Shown here piece after piece: positions 8,373-15,470 of a stretch of 53,150 bases of DNA (the stretch's first letter is position 1; every line of letters begins with the position of its first letter). The notes under the pieces are model-generated. The model saw nothing but the letters and a program-made list of their open reading frames with translations. It searched no databases and was not told the origin of the DNA. A program made the translations under genes and the position numbers. This DNA is from Clostridiales bacterium (GTDB lineage: Bacteria > Bacillota > Clostridia > Oscillospirales > Oscillospiraceae), in contig SFHJ01000020.1 in the NCBI GenBank assembly GCA_004555655.1, forward strand, positions 1-53,150, written 5' to 3'.

Positions 8373-9269
8373 TTACAAATTGTCACTTTCTTCTGCCTGC
8401 ACAGCAGCCCTGGCGGCCTCCGCCGCCTCACGCGCACGGACGTTGACAAGCAGATCATCCGGGTTTGGCTTCTTCTTCAGCAGCACATACGCCAGAACCG
8501 CGGCTGCTGCCACAAACGAGACAATGGCCACAAGCTGGCTGACGCGGATGTCGGTGGAAAACAGCATCAGGCTGTCGGTTCGAAGCCCCTCGATCCACGC
8601 CCGGCCAAGACCGTACCAGCCGATGTAGAGCAAAAACACCTCGCCGTCAAACTTCCGCTTCTTTTTCGACAAAAAGTGGATGCCGATGAAGCCCACCAGA
8701 TTCCAGACCGACTCATATAAAAACGTCGGATGGTAGTACGTCACCTGTCCGGCCGCGTCCACAAGGCCCATTTTGAAAAAGGAGTCCGTCACGCTGCCGT
8801 GCGCCTCACGGTTCATGAAGTTGCCCCAGCGGCCGAAGATCTGGCCGATCAGCACGCCCATGGACGCGAGGTCGAGAAACACGCCTGTTTTGATTTTCTT
8901 GACCTTGCTCACGATGACAACCGTGACCGCGCCGCCGATGACCGCGCCGTAGATGGCAAGTCCGCCCTGCCAGATGTAGAGCATGGAGATGGGATTGTCC
9001 GCGTACAGCTCCCAGTAGAAGATGCAGTAATAAAGTCTGGCGCAGATGACGCCGATGGGCACCGTCCACAAGACGAGGTCAAGCGTATCGTCACTTGTGA
9101 CGCCGAAGTCCTTCGAGCGGTACATCATATACACAACCGCCAGAACAAAGCCGACGGCGATGATGATGCCGTACCAGTAGATGTCCTTGCCGAACACGCG
9201 CAATGCGACCGGACTTGGGTCTACCGAGATTCCCAGATTGGGAAACGTGATGGGCGACGTTAAAAACAT
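8373..9269 (-). CDS. lgt: Prolipoprotein diacylglyceryl transferase
   Basis: This 298-residue polytopic membrane enzyme transfers diacylglycerol from phosphatidylglycerol to the lipobox Cys of prolipoproteins. The Lgt signature is present as GQIFGRWGNFMNREAHG, with the essential Arg, Asn and Glu. The WQGGLAIYGAVIGG segment and the C-terminal GLGRAWIEGLRTDSL segment are also in place. The tail after the last helix is extended and Ala/Glu-rich. AGGAGG lies at 9277-9282. It is one base from the ATG at 9273-9275 but seven bases from the ATG at 9267-9269, so I chose the latter. The start overlaps the ymfH stop by about ten bases. Confidence 0.95.
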   Translation of the reverse strand: MFLTSPITFPNLGISVDPSPVALRVFGKDIYWYGIIIAVGFVLAVVYMMYRSKDFGVTSDDTLDLVLWTVPIGVICARLYYCIFYWELYADNPISMLYIWQGGLAIYGAVIGGAVTVVIVSKVKKIKTGVFLDLASMGVLIGQIFGRWGNFMNREAHGSVTDSFFKMGLVDAAGQVTYYHPTFLYESVWNLVGFIGIHFLSKKKRKFDGEVFLLYIGWYGLGRAWIEGLRTDSLMLFSTDIRVSQLVAIVSFVAAAAVLAYVLLKKKPNPDDLLVNVRAREAAEAARAAVQAEESDNL

Positions 9270-10558
9270 ATGCATTCCTCCTTTTTTTCCTTTGGATAGA
9301 TGATGGAGATCGCCGCCTGTGATGGTTTGACGGTCTCACGCAGAAAAAGTTCCACATCCTCCGCAGTAATCGCTTCGATCACCGACGGATAGTCAAAATA
9401 CTCCGCGCCGTCAAAATACGACGCGCACATGCGGTAGCACGTGCCCTCAAAGCCGTCCAGGCCGCGCAGGCGTCTGCCCAGCTCCGATTTTTTCAGCCGC
9501 GCCAGATGCGCGCGGTCGACGCCTTCCTGGGCAATTCTCTCCGCCTGCTCCAAAAGTGCGGCATAGACCGCGTCGGGGTCATCGCTGTCGCCCGAGGCGA
9601 CCAGCAGCGCCGCATCCTTGATCTGCTCATAGCCGATGGAAAAGTCCGAGTCGATGAGCCCTTCGTCATAGAGCCTTGCATACAGCGCCGTAGACTCACC
9701 GGCGAGCAGCTCCGCCGCAAAATCCCCGATGAGCTCGCGGCGCATCCGCTCCGGGCCATAGGGCGCGCTTTTGCATTTGAAGCCGATGGAAAACGACGGC
9801 ATCGACACCTCCATCTGCGCCTCGATGCGCGGCTGCACGACCGAAAGCGCCTCATCGGGACCGTAGTCGCGCACGGGCAGCTGCGCGGGCACGGTGTGCG
9901 GCGTCTGCGCGCTTGCCTGCGCAATGACCTGCGCGGCATCGACATCGCCCATGACGCACAGCATCATGTTCTCCGGCGCGTAGAACGCGCGGTAGCAGTC
10001 GTACAGAATTTCCGGGGTAATGTCCGTGATGCTCTCTACCGTACCGGCGATGGAACGCCTGACCGGATGGTGCCGGAACACGGCGGAAAACAGATTCTCA
10101 TACACCGCATTGTCGGCGCTGTCGTCATACATTCTGATCTCCTGCGCGATGATGCCGCGCTCTTTTTCTACGCTCTCCGGCGTAAAATACGGCGTCATGA
10201 CCATTTCCAGCAGCGTTTTCAGATTTTCCTCAAACCGGTCGGTACACTCGATATAGTACACCGTCATCGCATAGCTTGTAAAGGCGTTGTTGCCGCAGCC
10301 GGTCTGCGCGAAGCGGTCCATCGCGTTGCCCGCGGGCAGATCAAACATCTTATGCTCAAGGTAGTGCGCCACGCCGTCGGGCACACGGTGCGCCTTGCCC
10401 TGTGCGGTAAAGCTGGTATCGATGGAGCCGAAGTTGGTGGCCAGAAACGCATAGCGCTTGGCAAAGCCGGGCTTCTCAATCACCCGCACCAGAAGCCCGT
10501 TTTCCAGCTGCTGCTCAAAATAATGCTCACCCACGGCGGGGAAGTCTTTTCGTATCAT
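9260..10558 (-). CDS. ymfH: M16 family zinc peptidase, YmfH-like (active partner)
   Basis: This 432-residue protein is an M16 (insulinase/pitrilysin) peptidase domain pair. It keeps the inverted zinc motif HYLEH with a downstream Glu region, so it should be catalytically competent. The adjacent ymfF product lacks that motif, which fits a heterodimer of one active and one inactive subunit. In Bacillus subtilis ymfF/ymfH belong to a cluster linked to maturation of the EF-P 5-aminopentanol modification. The ATG at 10556-10558 overlaps the ymfF stop as ATGA. The longer frame to 10639 lies within ymfF and is not family-like. Confidence 0.9.
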   Translation of the reverse strand: MIRKDFPAVGEHYFEQQLENGLLVRVIEKPGFAKRYAFLATNFGSIDTSFTAQGKAHRVPDGVAHYLEHKMFDLPAGNAMDRFAQTGCGNNAFTSYAMTVYYIECTDRFEENLKTLLEMVMTPYFTPESVEKERGIIAQEIRMYDDSADNAVYENLFSAVFRHHPVRRSIAGTVESITDITPEILYDCYRAFYAPENMMLCVMGDVDAAQVIAQASAQTPHTVPAQLPVRDYGPDEALSVVQPRIEAQMEVSMPSFSIGFKCKSAPYGPERMRRELIGDFAAELLAGESTALYARLYDEGLIDSDFSIGYEQIKDAALLVASGDSDDPDAVYAALLEQAERIAQEGVDRAHLARLKKSELGRRLRGLDGFEGTCYRMCASYFDGAEYFDYPSVIEAITAEDVELFLRETVKPSQAAISIIYPKEKKEECICF

Positions 10559-11820
10559 GTGTTCTCCCCCTCCAGGAAGTAGATGGTGTCCAGCTGCAGC
10601 CTGCGCGCCGCAGCGGCCACGTCGTCTTTCCTCACGCAAAGGACGCTGTCCGCCAGCTCGTCCATCGTGCCGCTTAGGCCCGCCACGACCTGGCCCATAT
10701 AGAAATCGTCGAGCCTGCCGGGGCTGTCCTGTGCAAGTTTGAGCTCGGAAAGGATATACCTCCGCGCAGCTTCAAATTCCTCATCCGTGATCTCGCCCGC
10801 GCGGCAGAGCTCCAGCTGGCGCAGGATTTCGTCCTTCGCCGTGGTATATTTGTCAAATTCAATTCCGGCCGATACCACCATCACGCCCTTGAACTTCTCA
10901 ATGGACGATCCGGCGTAGTAGCAGAGCGACATCTGCTCACGCACGTTCTGAAAGAGCTTGCTCGTCACGCCGCCGCCGTAGATGGCGTTCAGCATCAAAA
11001 GCGCGGGATAGCTCTCATCGCGCACCGTGCAGCCGGTGCGAAGGCCGATGCAGAGCTTTCCCTGCGTCACGTCAAGCGCCTCACGCACCTCGCGCGGCGC
11101 GGCGGGCGCGGGGCCCTGCACGGTGCCCACAGGCATAAACGCCTGCGCGCGCGGCAGCGCGGAAAGCACACGCTGCAGGCATTCAGCCGCTTCGTGCGGC
11201 GTTTTTCTGCCCATGTAGAACAGCTCCGCCTGCGATTCGGCCAGTACTTTTTTGTAGTGCGCGTAGAGGCCTTCCGCGCCCACGCGGGCCACGTCCTCCA
11301 TCTCTCCAAGACGCGGCACGCCGTAGGCTTCCTCCCGGCACATGGTCTGCAAAAGGCGCGAGGTGGCGTAGCTGCGCTTGTCGTTGATGCGCGCGGCAAT
11401 GGCGTTTGAGAGATTGCGCTTCTCCCCCTCGACGAACTCTGGCACGAAATGGCCGTTCTTCGTCAGCGGATGCAGCAAAATCTCCGCCATAAACTCCAAC
11501 ACCGGCACAAAGACCGGCTCGCCGGTCAGCGCATCCTCGATAAAATCGGCAAAAAAACCCACCAGCTGCACCTCGCCCTTTTTGCGCACGAGCGTGCCCA
11601 TGCTCGCCCCGTACAGTTCGTCTAGCCGCGCGGAGATGCTGGGAATGTCGGGGTAGCGCTCGCTCGCGCGCAGCAGCACGCTGGGGATGAGCGCGTTCAT
11701 GCTTGCCTCGGCACGGCACATCGGCCGCAGGAAATTGATGCTGAAGCAGCCTGTCTTAAACTTATCGGTCTGCACCGCCGTCAAAAAAACGCCGGGCAGG
11801 ATCTCAATGCGTTGTTCCAT
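10555..11820 (-). CDS. ymfF: M16-like peptidase subunit, YmfF-like (probably inactive)
   Basis: This 421-residue protein has the two-domain M16 fold. SINFLRP near the N-terminus and GGVTSKLFQNVREQMSLCYYAGSS in the second half (key part SKLFQNVREQMSLCYY) are shared with YmfF. No HxxEH zinc motif can be found, so it probably serves as the substrate-binding partner of YmfH. I chose the ATG at 11818-11820, preceded by AAGGAAGG at six bases; a second ATG at 11838 has no binding site. It is the first gene of the ymfF-ymfH-lgt unit, with a sigma-A type promoter upstream. Confidence 0.9.
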   Translation of the reverse strand: MEQRIEILPGVFLTAVQTDKFKTGCFSINFLRPMCRAEASMNALIPSVLLRASERYPDIPSISARLDELYGASMGTLVRKKGEVQLVGFFADFIEDALTGEPVFVPVLEFMAEILLHPLTKNGHFVPEFVEGEKRNLSNAIAARINDKRSYATSRLLQTMCREEAYGVPRLGEMEDVARVGAEGLYAHYKKVLAESQAELFYMGRKTPHEAAECLQRVLSALPRAQAFMPVGTVQGPAPAAPREVREALDVTQGKLCIGLRTGCTVRDESYPALLMLNAIYGGGVTSKLFQNVREQMSLCYYAGSSIEKFKGVMVVSAGIEFDKYTTAKDEILRQLELCRAGEITDEEFEAARRYILSELKLAQDSPGRLDDFYMGQVVAGLSGTMDELADSVLCVRKDDVAAAARRLQLDTIYFLEGENT

Positions 11821-11838
11821 AGTTCCTTCCTTGTCCAT

Positions 11839-11861
11839 ACCGGCCGCGCAGCCGGTTTTTT
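11839..11861 (+). terminator. Terminator-like hairpin pointing rightward, at the ymfF transcription start
   Basis: ACCGGC and GCCGGT pair around a six-base loop and are followed on the plus strand by TTTTTT. No plus-strand gene ends here; the hairpin lies between the ymfF promoter and the ymfF start codon. It may stop antisense transcription or form a 5' leader hairpin in ymfF mRNA. Confidence 0.45.
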
Positions 11862-11864
11862 GCT

Positions 11865-11893
11865 ATTATAGCGCACTTGCAGCAAAAAGTAAA
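11865..11893 (-). promoter_or_regulatory. Promoter of ymfF-ymfH-lgt
   Basis: On the minus strand a TTTACT -35 (11893-11888) is separated by 17 bases from a perfect TATAAT -10 (11870-11865). The predicted start of transcription is near 11858, about 38 bases from the ymfF ATG. Confidence 0.65.
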
Positions 11894-11915
11894 ACTTTCT
11901 TCTGAAATGCCCCTT

Positions 11916-11941
11916 CTTCAAAACCGCAGACGGTTTTGAAG
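11916..11941. other. Perfect 11-bp inverted repeat in the ymfF/prmA divergent region
   Basis: CTTCAAAACCG and CGGTTTTGAAG pair around the loop CAGA. It lies between the two divergent genes, upstream of both promoter regions. There is no T-tract on either side, so it is not an ordinary terminator; a regulator site or RNA hairpin are both possible. The remaining bases up to 12016 contain AT-rich sequence (TATATAGAAT at about 11990) that may hold the prmA promoter, but no convincing -35 was found. Confidence 0.5.
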
Positions 11942-12016
11942 CATGCGAATAAAATCCCACTTGTTATTCTGCCGCGTTTCATGTAAACTATATAGAATGT
12001 GAAAAACGATTGCAGT

Positions 12017-12036
12017 CTTCGCGCTGCGGCGCGAAG
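12017..12036 (+). promoter_or_regulatory. Hairpin immediately before the prmA ribosome binding site
   Basis: CTTCGCGC and GCGCGAAG form a perfect 8-bp GC-rich stem around the stable-looking loop TGCG. One base later the AGGAGG of prmA begins (12038). A stem this close could modulate ribosome access; this is inference from position only. Confidence 0.5.
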
Positions 12037-12049
12037 CAGGAGGCGTTTC

Positions 12050-13018
12050 ATGCAGTGGATTGAAGTCAGTATCCATACCACATCCAGGGCGATCGAGCTC
12101 GTGGCTGACCGGCTGACCGTTCTCGGCTTTGACAGCTTCATCATTGACGATGAGGCGGATTTCCATCATTTTCTGGAGACCAACCGCCAGTATTGGGACT
12201 ATGTCGATGAGTCTCTTGCAAAGAGCATGCGCGGCGTCAGCCGGATCAAACTGTATCTGACCGACGGCCCGGACGCGATGGAGCAGATCGCCATGCTCAA
12301 AGAGCAGCTGGCGCTGCTGCGCGCGCAGCATCCATCGGTCGAATTCGGCTCATTGGAGGTAAAGCTGGAAAACGTCAAGGACGAGGACTGGGAAAACAAC
12401 TGGAAACAATATTATAAACCGCTTCCCATCGGCGATAAGCTGCTGGTCGTGCCAGAATGGCTGCACCCCGAAAATCCCGACGGGCGCATCGAGGTTCTGC
12501 TCGACCCCGGCATGATCTTCGGCACCGGCGCGCACGCGTCGACACAGATGTGCATGGTCGAGCTCGAGCACGCCATTCAGGGCGGCGAACGCGTGCTGGA
12601 TCTTGGCAGCGGCAGCGGTATCCTCTCCATCACGGCGCTGCTGCTCGGCGCGTCGTGCGCCGTGGGTGTGGACATCGACCCCAAGGCCGAGGACATTGCC
12701 CGGCAGAATGCCGCCATCAACGGTCTCGGCGCCGGCCGCTTCACCGCCGTCACCGGCGACGTGATTGCAGACAAAGCCATGATGGAGCGGCTTGGTACCG
12801 GTTATGACGTGGTTCTGGCCAATATTGTGGCCGACGTCATCATCCCGCTCGCGCCGGTCGTACCGAACTTCTTAAAGCCCGACAGCGTATTCATCTGCTC
12901 CGGTATTTTAGACACGCGTCTGGAAGAGGTGCAGGCCGCGATTGAACACGCCGGCATGCAGATCCTTGTTGCGCACCAGCAGGATGACTGGTGCCAGATC
13001 AGCGCGGCTCTGGCGTAA
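12050..13018 (+). CDS. prmA: Ribosomal protein L11 methyltransferase
   Basis: This 322-residue enzyme trimethylates ribosomal protein L11 using S-adenosylmethionine. The N-terminal L11-binding domain starts MQWIEVSIHT. The catalytic domain contains the PrmA-specific GTGAHASTQMCM segment, then the SAM-binding motif VLDLGSGSGILSI, then VGVDIDPKA, and the DVVLANIVADVI motif. The ATG at 12050 has AGGAGG at six bases. The frame opens earlier (11999), but that stretch covers the hairpin and lacks family residues. It is followed after 19 bases by the putative glycoside hydrolase gene. Confidence 0.95.
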   Translation: MQWIEVSIHTTSRAIELVADRLTVLGFDSFIIDDEADFHHFLETNRQYWDYVDESLAKSMRGVSRIKLYLTDGPDAMEQIAMLKEQLALLRAQHPSVEFGSLEVKLENVKDEDWENNWKQYYKPLPIGDKLLVVPEWLHPENPDGRIEVLLDPGMIFGTGAHASTQMCMVELEHAIQGGERVLDLGSGSGILSITALLLGASCAVGVDIDPKAEDIARQNAAINGLGAGRFTAVTGDVIADKAMMERLGTGYDVVLANIVADVIIPLAPVVPNFLKPDSVFICSGILDTRLEEVQAAIEHAGMQILVAHQQDDWCQISAALA

Positions 13019-13037
13019 CGGCAAGGAGGGCTGACGC

Positions 13038-14084
13038 TTGCGTATCTTTTCCTACCGCAACAAGCGCGCGGTCCGGCGCGCGCTTCTCATCGCGCTCTGC
13101 GTGGCCGTGGGGCTTTTGCTTTTGCTGCTGTGCCGGTTCATCTACCTCGGCCGCTACGTCGTGTACGAAGACGGCGCGGTGCACTTTGACTTCACGCAGA
13201 AGCTCGCGCCCACGGGCAATATCGCCGAAGCGCCCGACCCGGCGGAGTACCCGTTTGAAACAGTGCTCGACGCGCAGGCCGAGACACCCGACGGCGAGCA
13301 GCCGATGCAGAAGCTCACGGGCTACTATATCTCCACGCGGATGCTCGCAAACGACATCGATGCCGTGCGCGCGGCGCTGGACGAATCCGACGACTATAAC
13401 GCCGTCGTCATCGACGTCAAGAGCATCTACGGCAACTTCTACTACTCCACCGAGCTTGCCGGTGCGGACACAGCCAGCGCGGACGTGGTCGATATTACCA
13501 GGGTCGACGCGCTCATCAAGAGTCTGACCGCGCGGCAGGATCTCACTGTCATCGCACGCGTTCCCGCGTTTTCCGACCCGGTCTACGCGCTGGCGCACCA
13601 GTCTGAGGGCCTGCCGCTCTACTCCGGTGCGCTGTGGACCGACGACAACGGCTGCTACTGGCTCAATCCCTATAGCAACGGCGTGCAGGGTTATCTGAGT
13701 TCCATCGCGCTGGAGCTTTCGCAGCTGGGCTTTGACGAGGTGCTCTTCGACAACTTCTACTTCCCCGACTCCGACCGCATCAGCTGGACAAGCGACGAAA
13801 TCACGCGCGACGGTGCGGTGCTCGACGCAGCGGAAAATATCAAAGACAACCTCTTCGGCAATGGCATCCGCGTCTGCTTCGGCACGTCTGCGCCCGCCGT
13901 GGCCGCATACGCCGACCGCATCTTTGTCGCCTCCGACGAGCCCGACGAGGCGGCGTGGCTCGTGGAAGCCATGCATCAGACGCTTTCCGACACGGCAGCG
14001 CAGATTGTATTCCTCACGGATTCGCGCGACACACGCTTTGAGGCGTGCGGCGTCATCCGCCCGCTGCTGCAGACCGGCGACTGA
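13038..14084 (+). CDS. Membrane-anchored putative glycoside hydrolase (DUF4015-like)
   Basis: This 348-residue protein has a basic start and one hydrophobic helix (about residues 13-36), so it is probably anchored facing outward. The remainder resembles the putative glycoside-hydrolase-type TIM-barrel domain of DUF4015. It opens with GYYISTRMLAND, continues with YNAVVIDVKS, DLTVIARVPAFSDP, YWLNPYSN, and GFDEVLFDNFYFPDSD, where the acidic residues would be at the barrel ends. The substrate is unknown. The start is TTG at 13038 with AAGGAGGG about nine bases upstream. It probably shares a transcript with prmA and is followed by terminator-like sequence. Confidence 0.75.
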   Translation: MRIFSYRNKRAVRRALLIALCVAVGLLLLLLCRFIYLGRYVVYEDGAVHFDFTQKLAPTGNIAEAPDPAEYPFETVLDAQAETPDGEQPMQKLTGYYISTRMLANDIDAVRAALDESDDYNAVVIDVKSIYGNFYYSTELAGADTASADVVDITRVDALIKSLTARQDLTVIARVPAFSDPVYALAHQSEGLPLYSGALWTDDNGCYWLNPYSNGVQGYLSSIALELSQLGFDEVLFDNFYFPDSDRISWTSDEITRDGAVLDAAENIKDNLFGNGIRVCFGTSAPAVAAYADRIFVASDEPDEAAWLVEAMHQTLSDTAAQIVFLTDSRDTRFEACGVIRPLLQTGD

Positions 14085-14123
14085 CGCGCGGCAGGCGCGT
14101 TCAGTACTTCTGACAATACCCAC

Positions 14124-14189
14124 CGGCGGCCGGATTTCCGGTCGCCGCAATTGTTCGCACCGGACGGCGCTGCGGCGCTTTCTTTTTTT
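14124..14189 (+). terminator. Terminator region after the prmA unit
   Basis: An 11-bp stem with one mismatch (CGGCGGCCGGA with TCCGGTCGCCG) spans 14124-14147. A shorter GC-rich stem (GGCGCTGCGGCGC) follows and is succeeded by a T-rich run at 14179-14189. The second part looks like the functional terminator. The 287-base gap from 14085 to 14371 otherwise holds the pilus promoter and its leader. Confidence 0.55.
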
Positions 14190-14231
14190 CGATTTTTCTC
14201 CTGTTTTTTACAATTTTCTTACAGTGTACTA

Positions 14232-14260
14232 TTGAACTTTTCTCCTGATTGTATTATACT
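14232..14260 (+). promoter_or_regulatory. Promoter of the sortase-pilus operon
   Basis: TTGAAC (14232-14237) and TATACT (14255-14260) are separated by exactly 17 bases, close to the sigma-A consensus. Transcription would start near 14267, leaving a leader of about 105 bases before the first ATG at 14372. Confidence 0.8.
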
Positions 14261-14280
14261 TTCTTTGAGTGTATTCCTCC

Positions 14281-14307
14281 GGGGAAACGGTTTCCCCACT
14301 GTTTTTT
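14281..14307 (+). promoter_or_regulatory. Possible transcription attenuator in the pilus operon leader
   Basis: GGGGAAA and TTTCCCC form a perfect stem (14281-14297), and TTTTTT follows at 14302-14307. This begins only about 14 bases after the predicted transcript start. Downstream, CGCCTGG (14313-14319) can pair with CCAGGCG (14344-14350) in the same leader. The layout resembles a terminator/attenuator that would set operon output. Alternatively it is a fortuitous hairpin; no regulator or antiterminator is identified. Confidence 0.5.
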
Positions 14308-14371
14308 AACTGCGCCTGGAAACGTTTACAGGTCCATGCGCCGCCAGGCGATTGCTGCGAAGGTGAGCCTC

Positions 14372-14875
14372 ATGACTGACAAAGAATTACGAAAACTGAA
14401 CCGCGCCGAGCTTCTGCAGCTGCTGCTTGAGCAGAGCCGCCAGAACGACGAGCTGCACGCACAGCTGCAGCAGGCGAATGCGCAGCTGTCCAGCCGGCAG
14501 ATCCTGCTGGATAACGCAGGCTCCATCGCCGAAGCGTCAATGCAGCTCAATCAGGTCTTCTCCGCCGCGCAGCAGGCCGCCGACGCATACCTGGAAAATA
14601 TCCGCGAGCTCAGCGGCAGGCAGGAGGCCGTCTGCGCAAAGCGCGAGGCCGAGAGCCGCAGCAAGTGCGACCAGATGCTTGCCGAAACGCAGCAGAAGTG
14701 TCAGGCGCTGGAAGAGCAGACCCGCGTCAAATGCGAGGCCATGACGCGCGAGGCGGAGAAGAAATCCGCTGCCGTCTGGAACGAGGCCAAGCTGCGGCTC
14801 GATCAGCTGCTTGAGCAGCAGGCCGGACTGCGCAGCCTGCTGAAAACCGTCCGTGAGGCATCCGAAACACGATGA
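14372..14875 (+). CDS. Cytoplasmic coiled-coil protein, first gene of the pilus operon
   Basis: This 167-residue protein starts MTDKELRKLNRAELLQLLLEQ-like and is almost entirely predicted helix, with heptad-type Leu/Ala spacing and many Gln/Glu/Lys/Arg residues. It has no signal peptide or membrane segment. The start motif (LRKLNRAELLQLLL) resembles small coiled-coil proteins found beside sortase or signal-peptidase genes in gut Clostridia; their role is not known to me. Its stop overlaps the signal peptidase start as ATGA, so the two are translationally coupled. I chose ATG 14372 after GAAGGTGAG; the frame is open from 14249, but that part covers the leader hairpins. Confidence 0.75.
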   Translation: MTDKELRKLNRAELLQLLLEQSRQNDELHAQLQQANAQLSSRQILLDNAGSIAEASMQLNQVFSAAQQAADAYLENIRELSGRQEAVCAKREAESRSKCDQMLAETQQKCQALEEQTRVKCEAMTREAEKKSAAVWNEAKLRLDQLLEQQAGLRSLLKTVREASETR

Positions 14876-15453
14876 AAAAGAAACAGATGCAGGTGCCGAC
14901 CACCCAGCAGCTTGAGCGGGAACTGGGCAGGGTCCGCTACCGCAGCCGTTACCGTTCGTTGCTCCGAAGCACCGTCTATACGCTTATTACCGTTGCCGCC
15001 GTCGCGGTGCTGGTCGCCACGCTGTGGCTTCCCGTGCTGCAGACGTATGGCAGCTCCATGACGCCTACGCTGAAAGACGGCGAGATCATTTTGTCCATGA
15101 AAACGTCCGATTTTGAGCCTGGCGATATCGTGGCCTTTTATTACAACAATAAAATTCTGGTCAAACGCGTGATCTGCAGCGCGGGCGACTGGATCGATAT
15201 CGACGAAGACGGCACGGTCTACGTCAACGGCACGCTTCTTGACGAGCCGTATCTGACGCAGAAGGCATTGGGCGACTGCAACATCGAGCTGCCCTATCAG
15301 GTGCCCGACGGGAGAGTCTTCGTCATGGGCGACCACCGCTCCACCTCTGTGGATTCGCGCAACACGGCTGTCGGCTGCGTTGCACAGGAGCAGATCGTCG
15401 GCAGAATTATTTTCCGCGTCTGGCCGTTTTCACGGTTCGGATCGGTTGAGTAG
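14872..15453 (+). CDS. lepB: Signal peptidase I dedicated to the pilus operon
   Basis: This 193-residue type I signal peptidase has one N-terminal membrane helix (about residues 33-55) and the S26 motifs. The catalytic Ser62 lies in GSSMTPTL, the Lys98 base in VKRVI, and the last box is MGDHRSTSVDSR. The Lys marks the bacterial rather than the SipW-type class. Signal peptidases inside pilus operons are known from streptococcal pilus islands, where they assist pilin secretion or assembly. Here a likely substrate is the neighbouring adhesin, whose N-terminal helix is unusual. A separate, larger lepB is at 52023. Confidence 0.93.
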   Translation: MKKKQMQVPTTQQLERELGRVRYRSRYRSLLRSTVYTLITVAAVAVLVATLWLPVLQTYGSSMTPTLKDGEIILSMKTSDFEPGDIVAFYYNNKILVKRVICSAGDWIDIDEDGTVYVNGTLLDEPYLTQKALGDCNIELPYQVPDGRVFVMGDHRSTSVDSRNTAVGCVAQEQIVGRIIFRVWPFSRFGSVE

Positions 15454-15470
15454 AACAGGAGGTATGCTGC

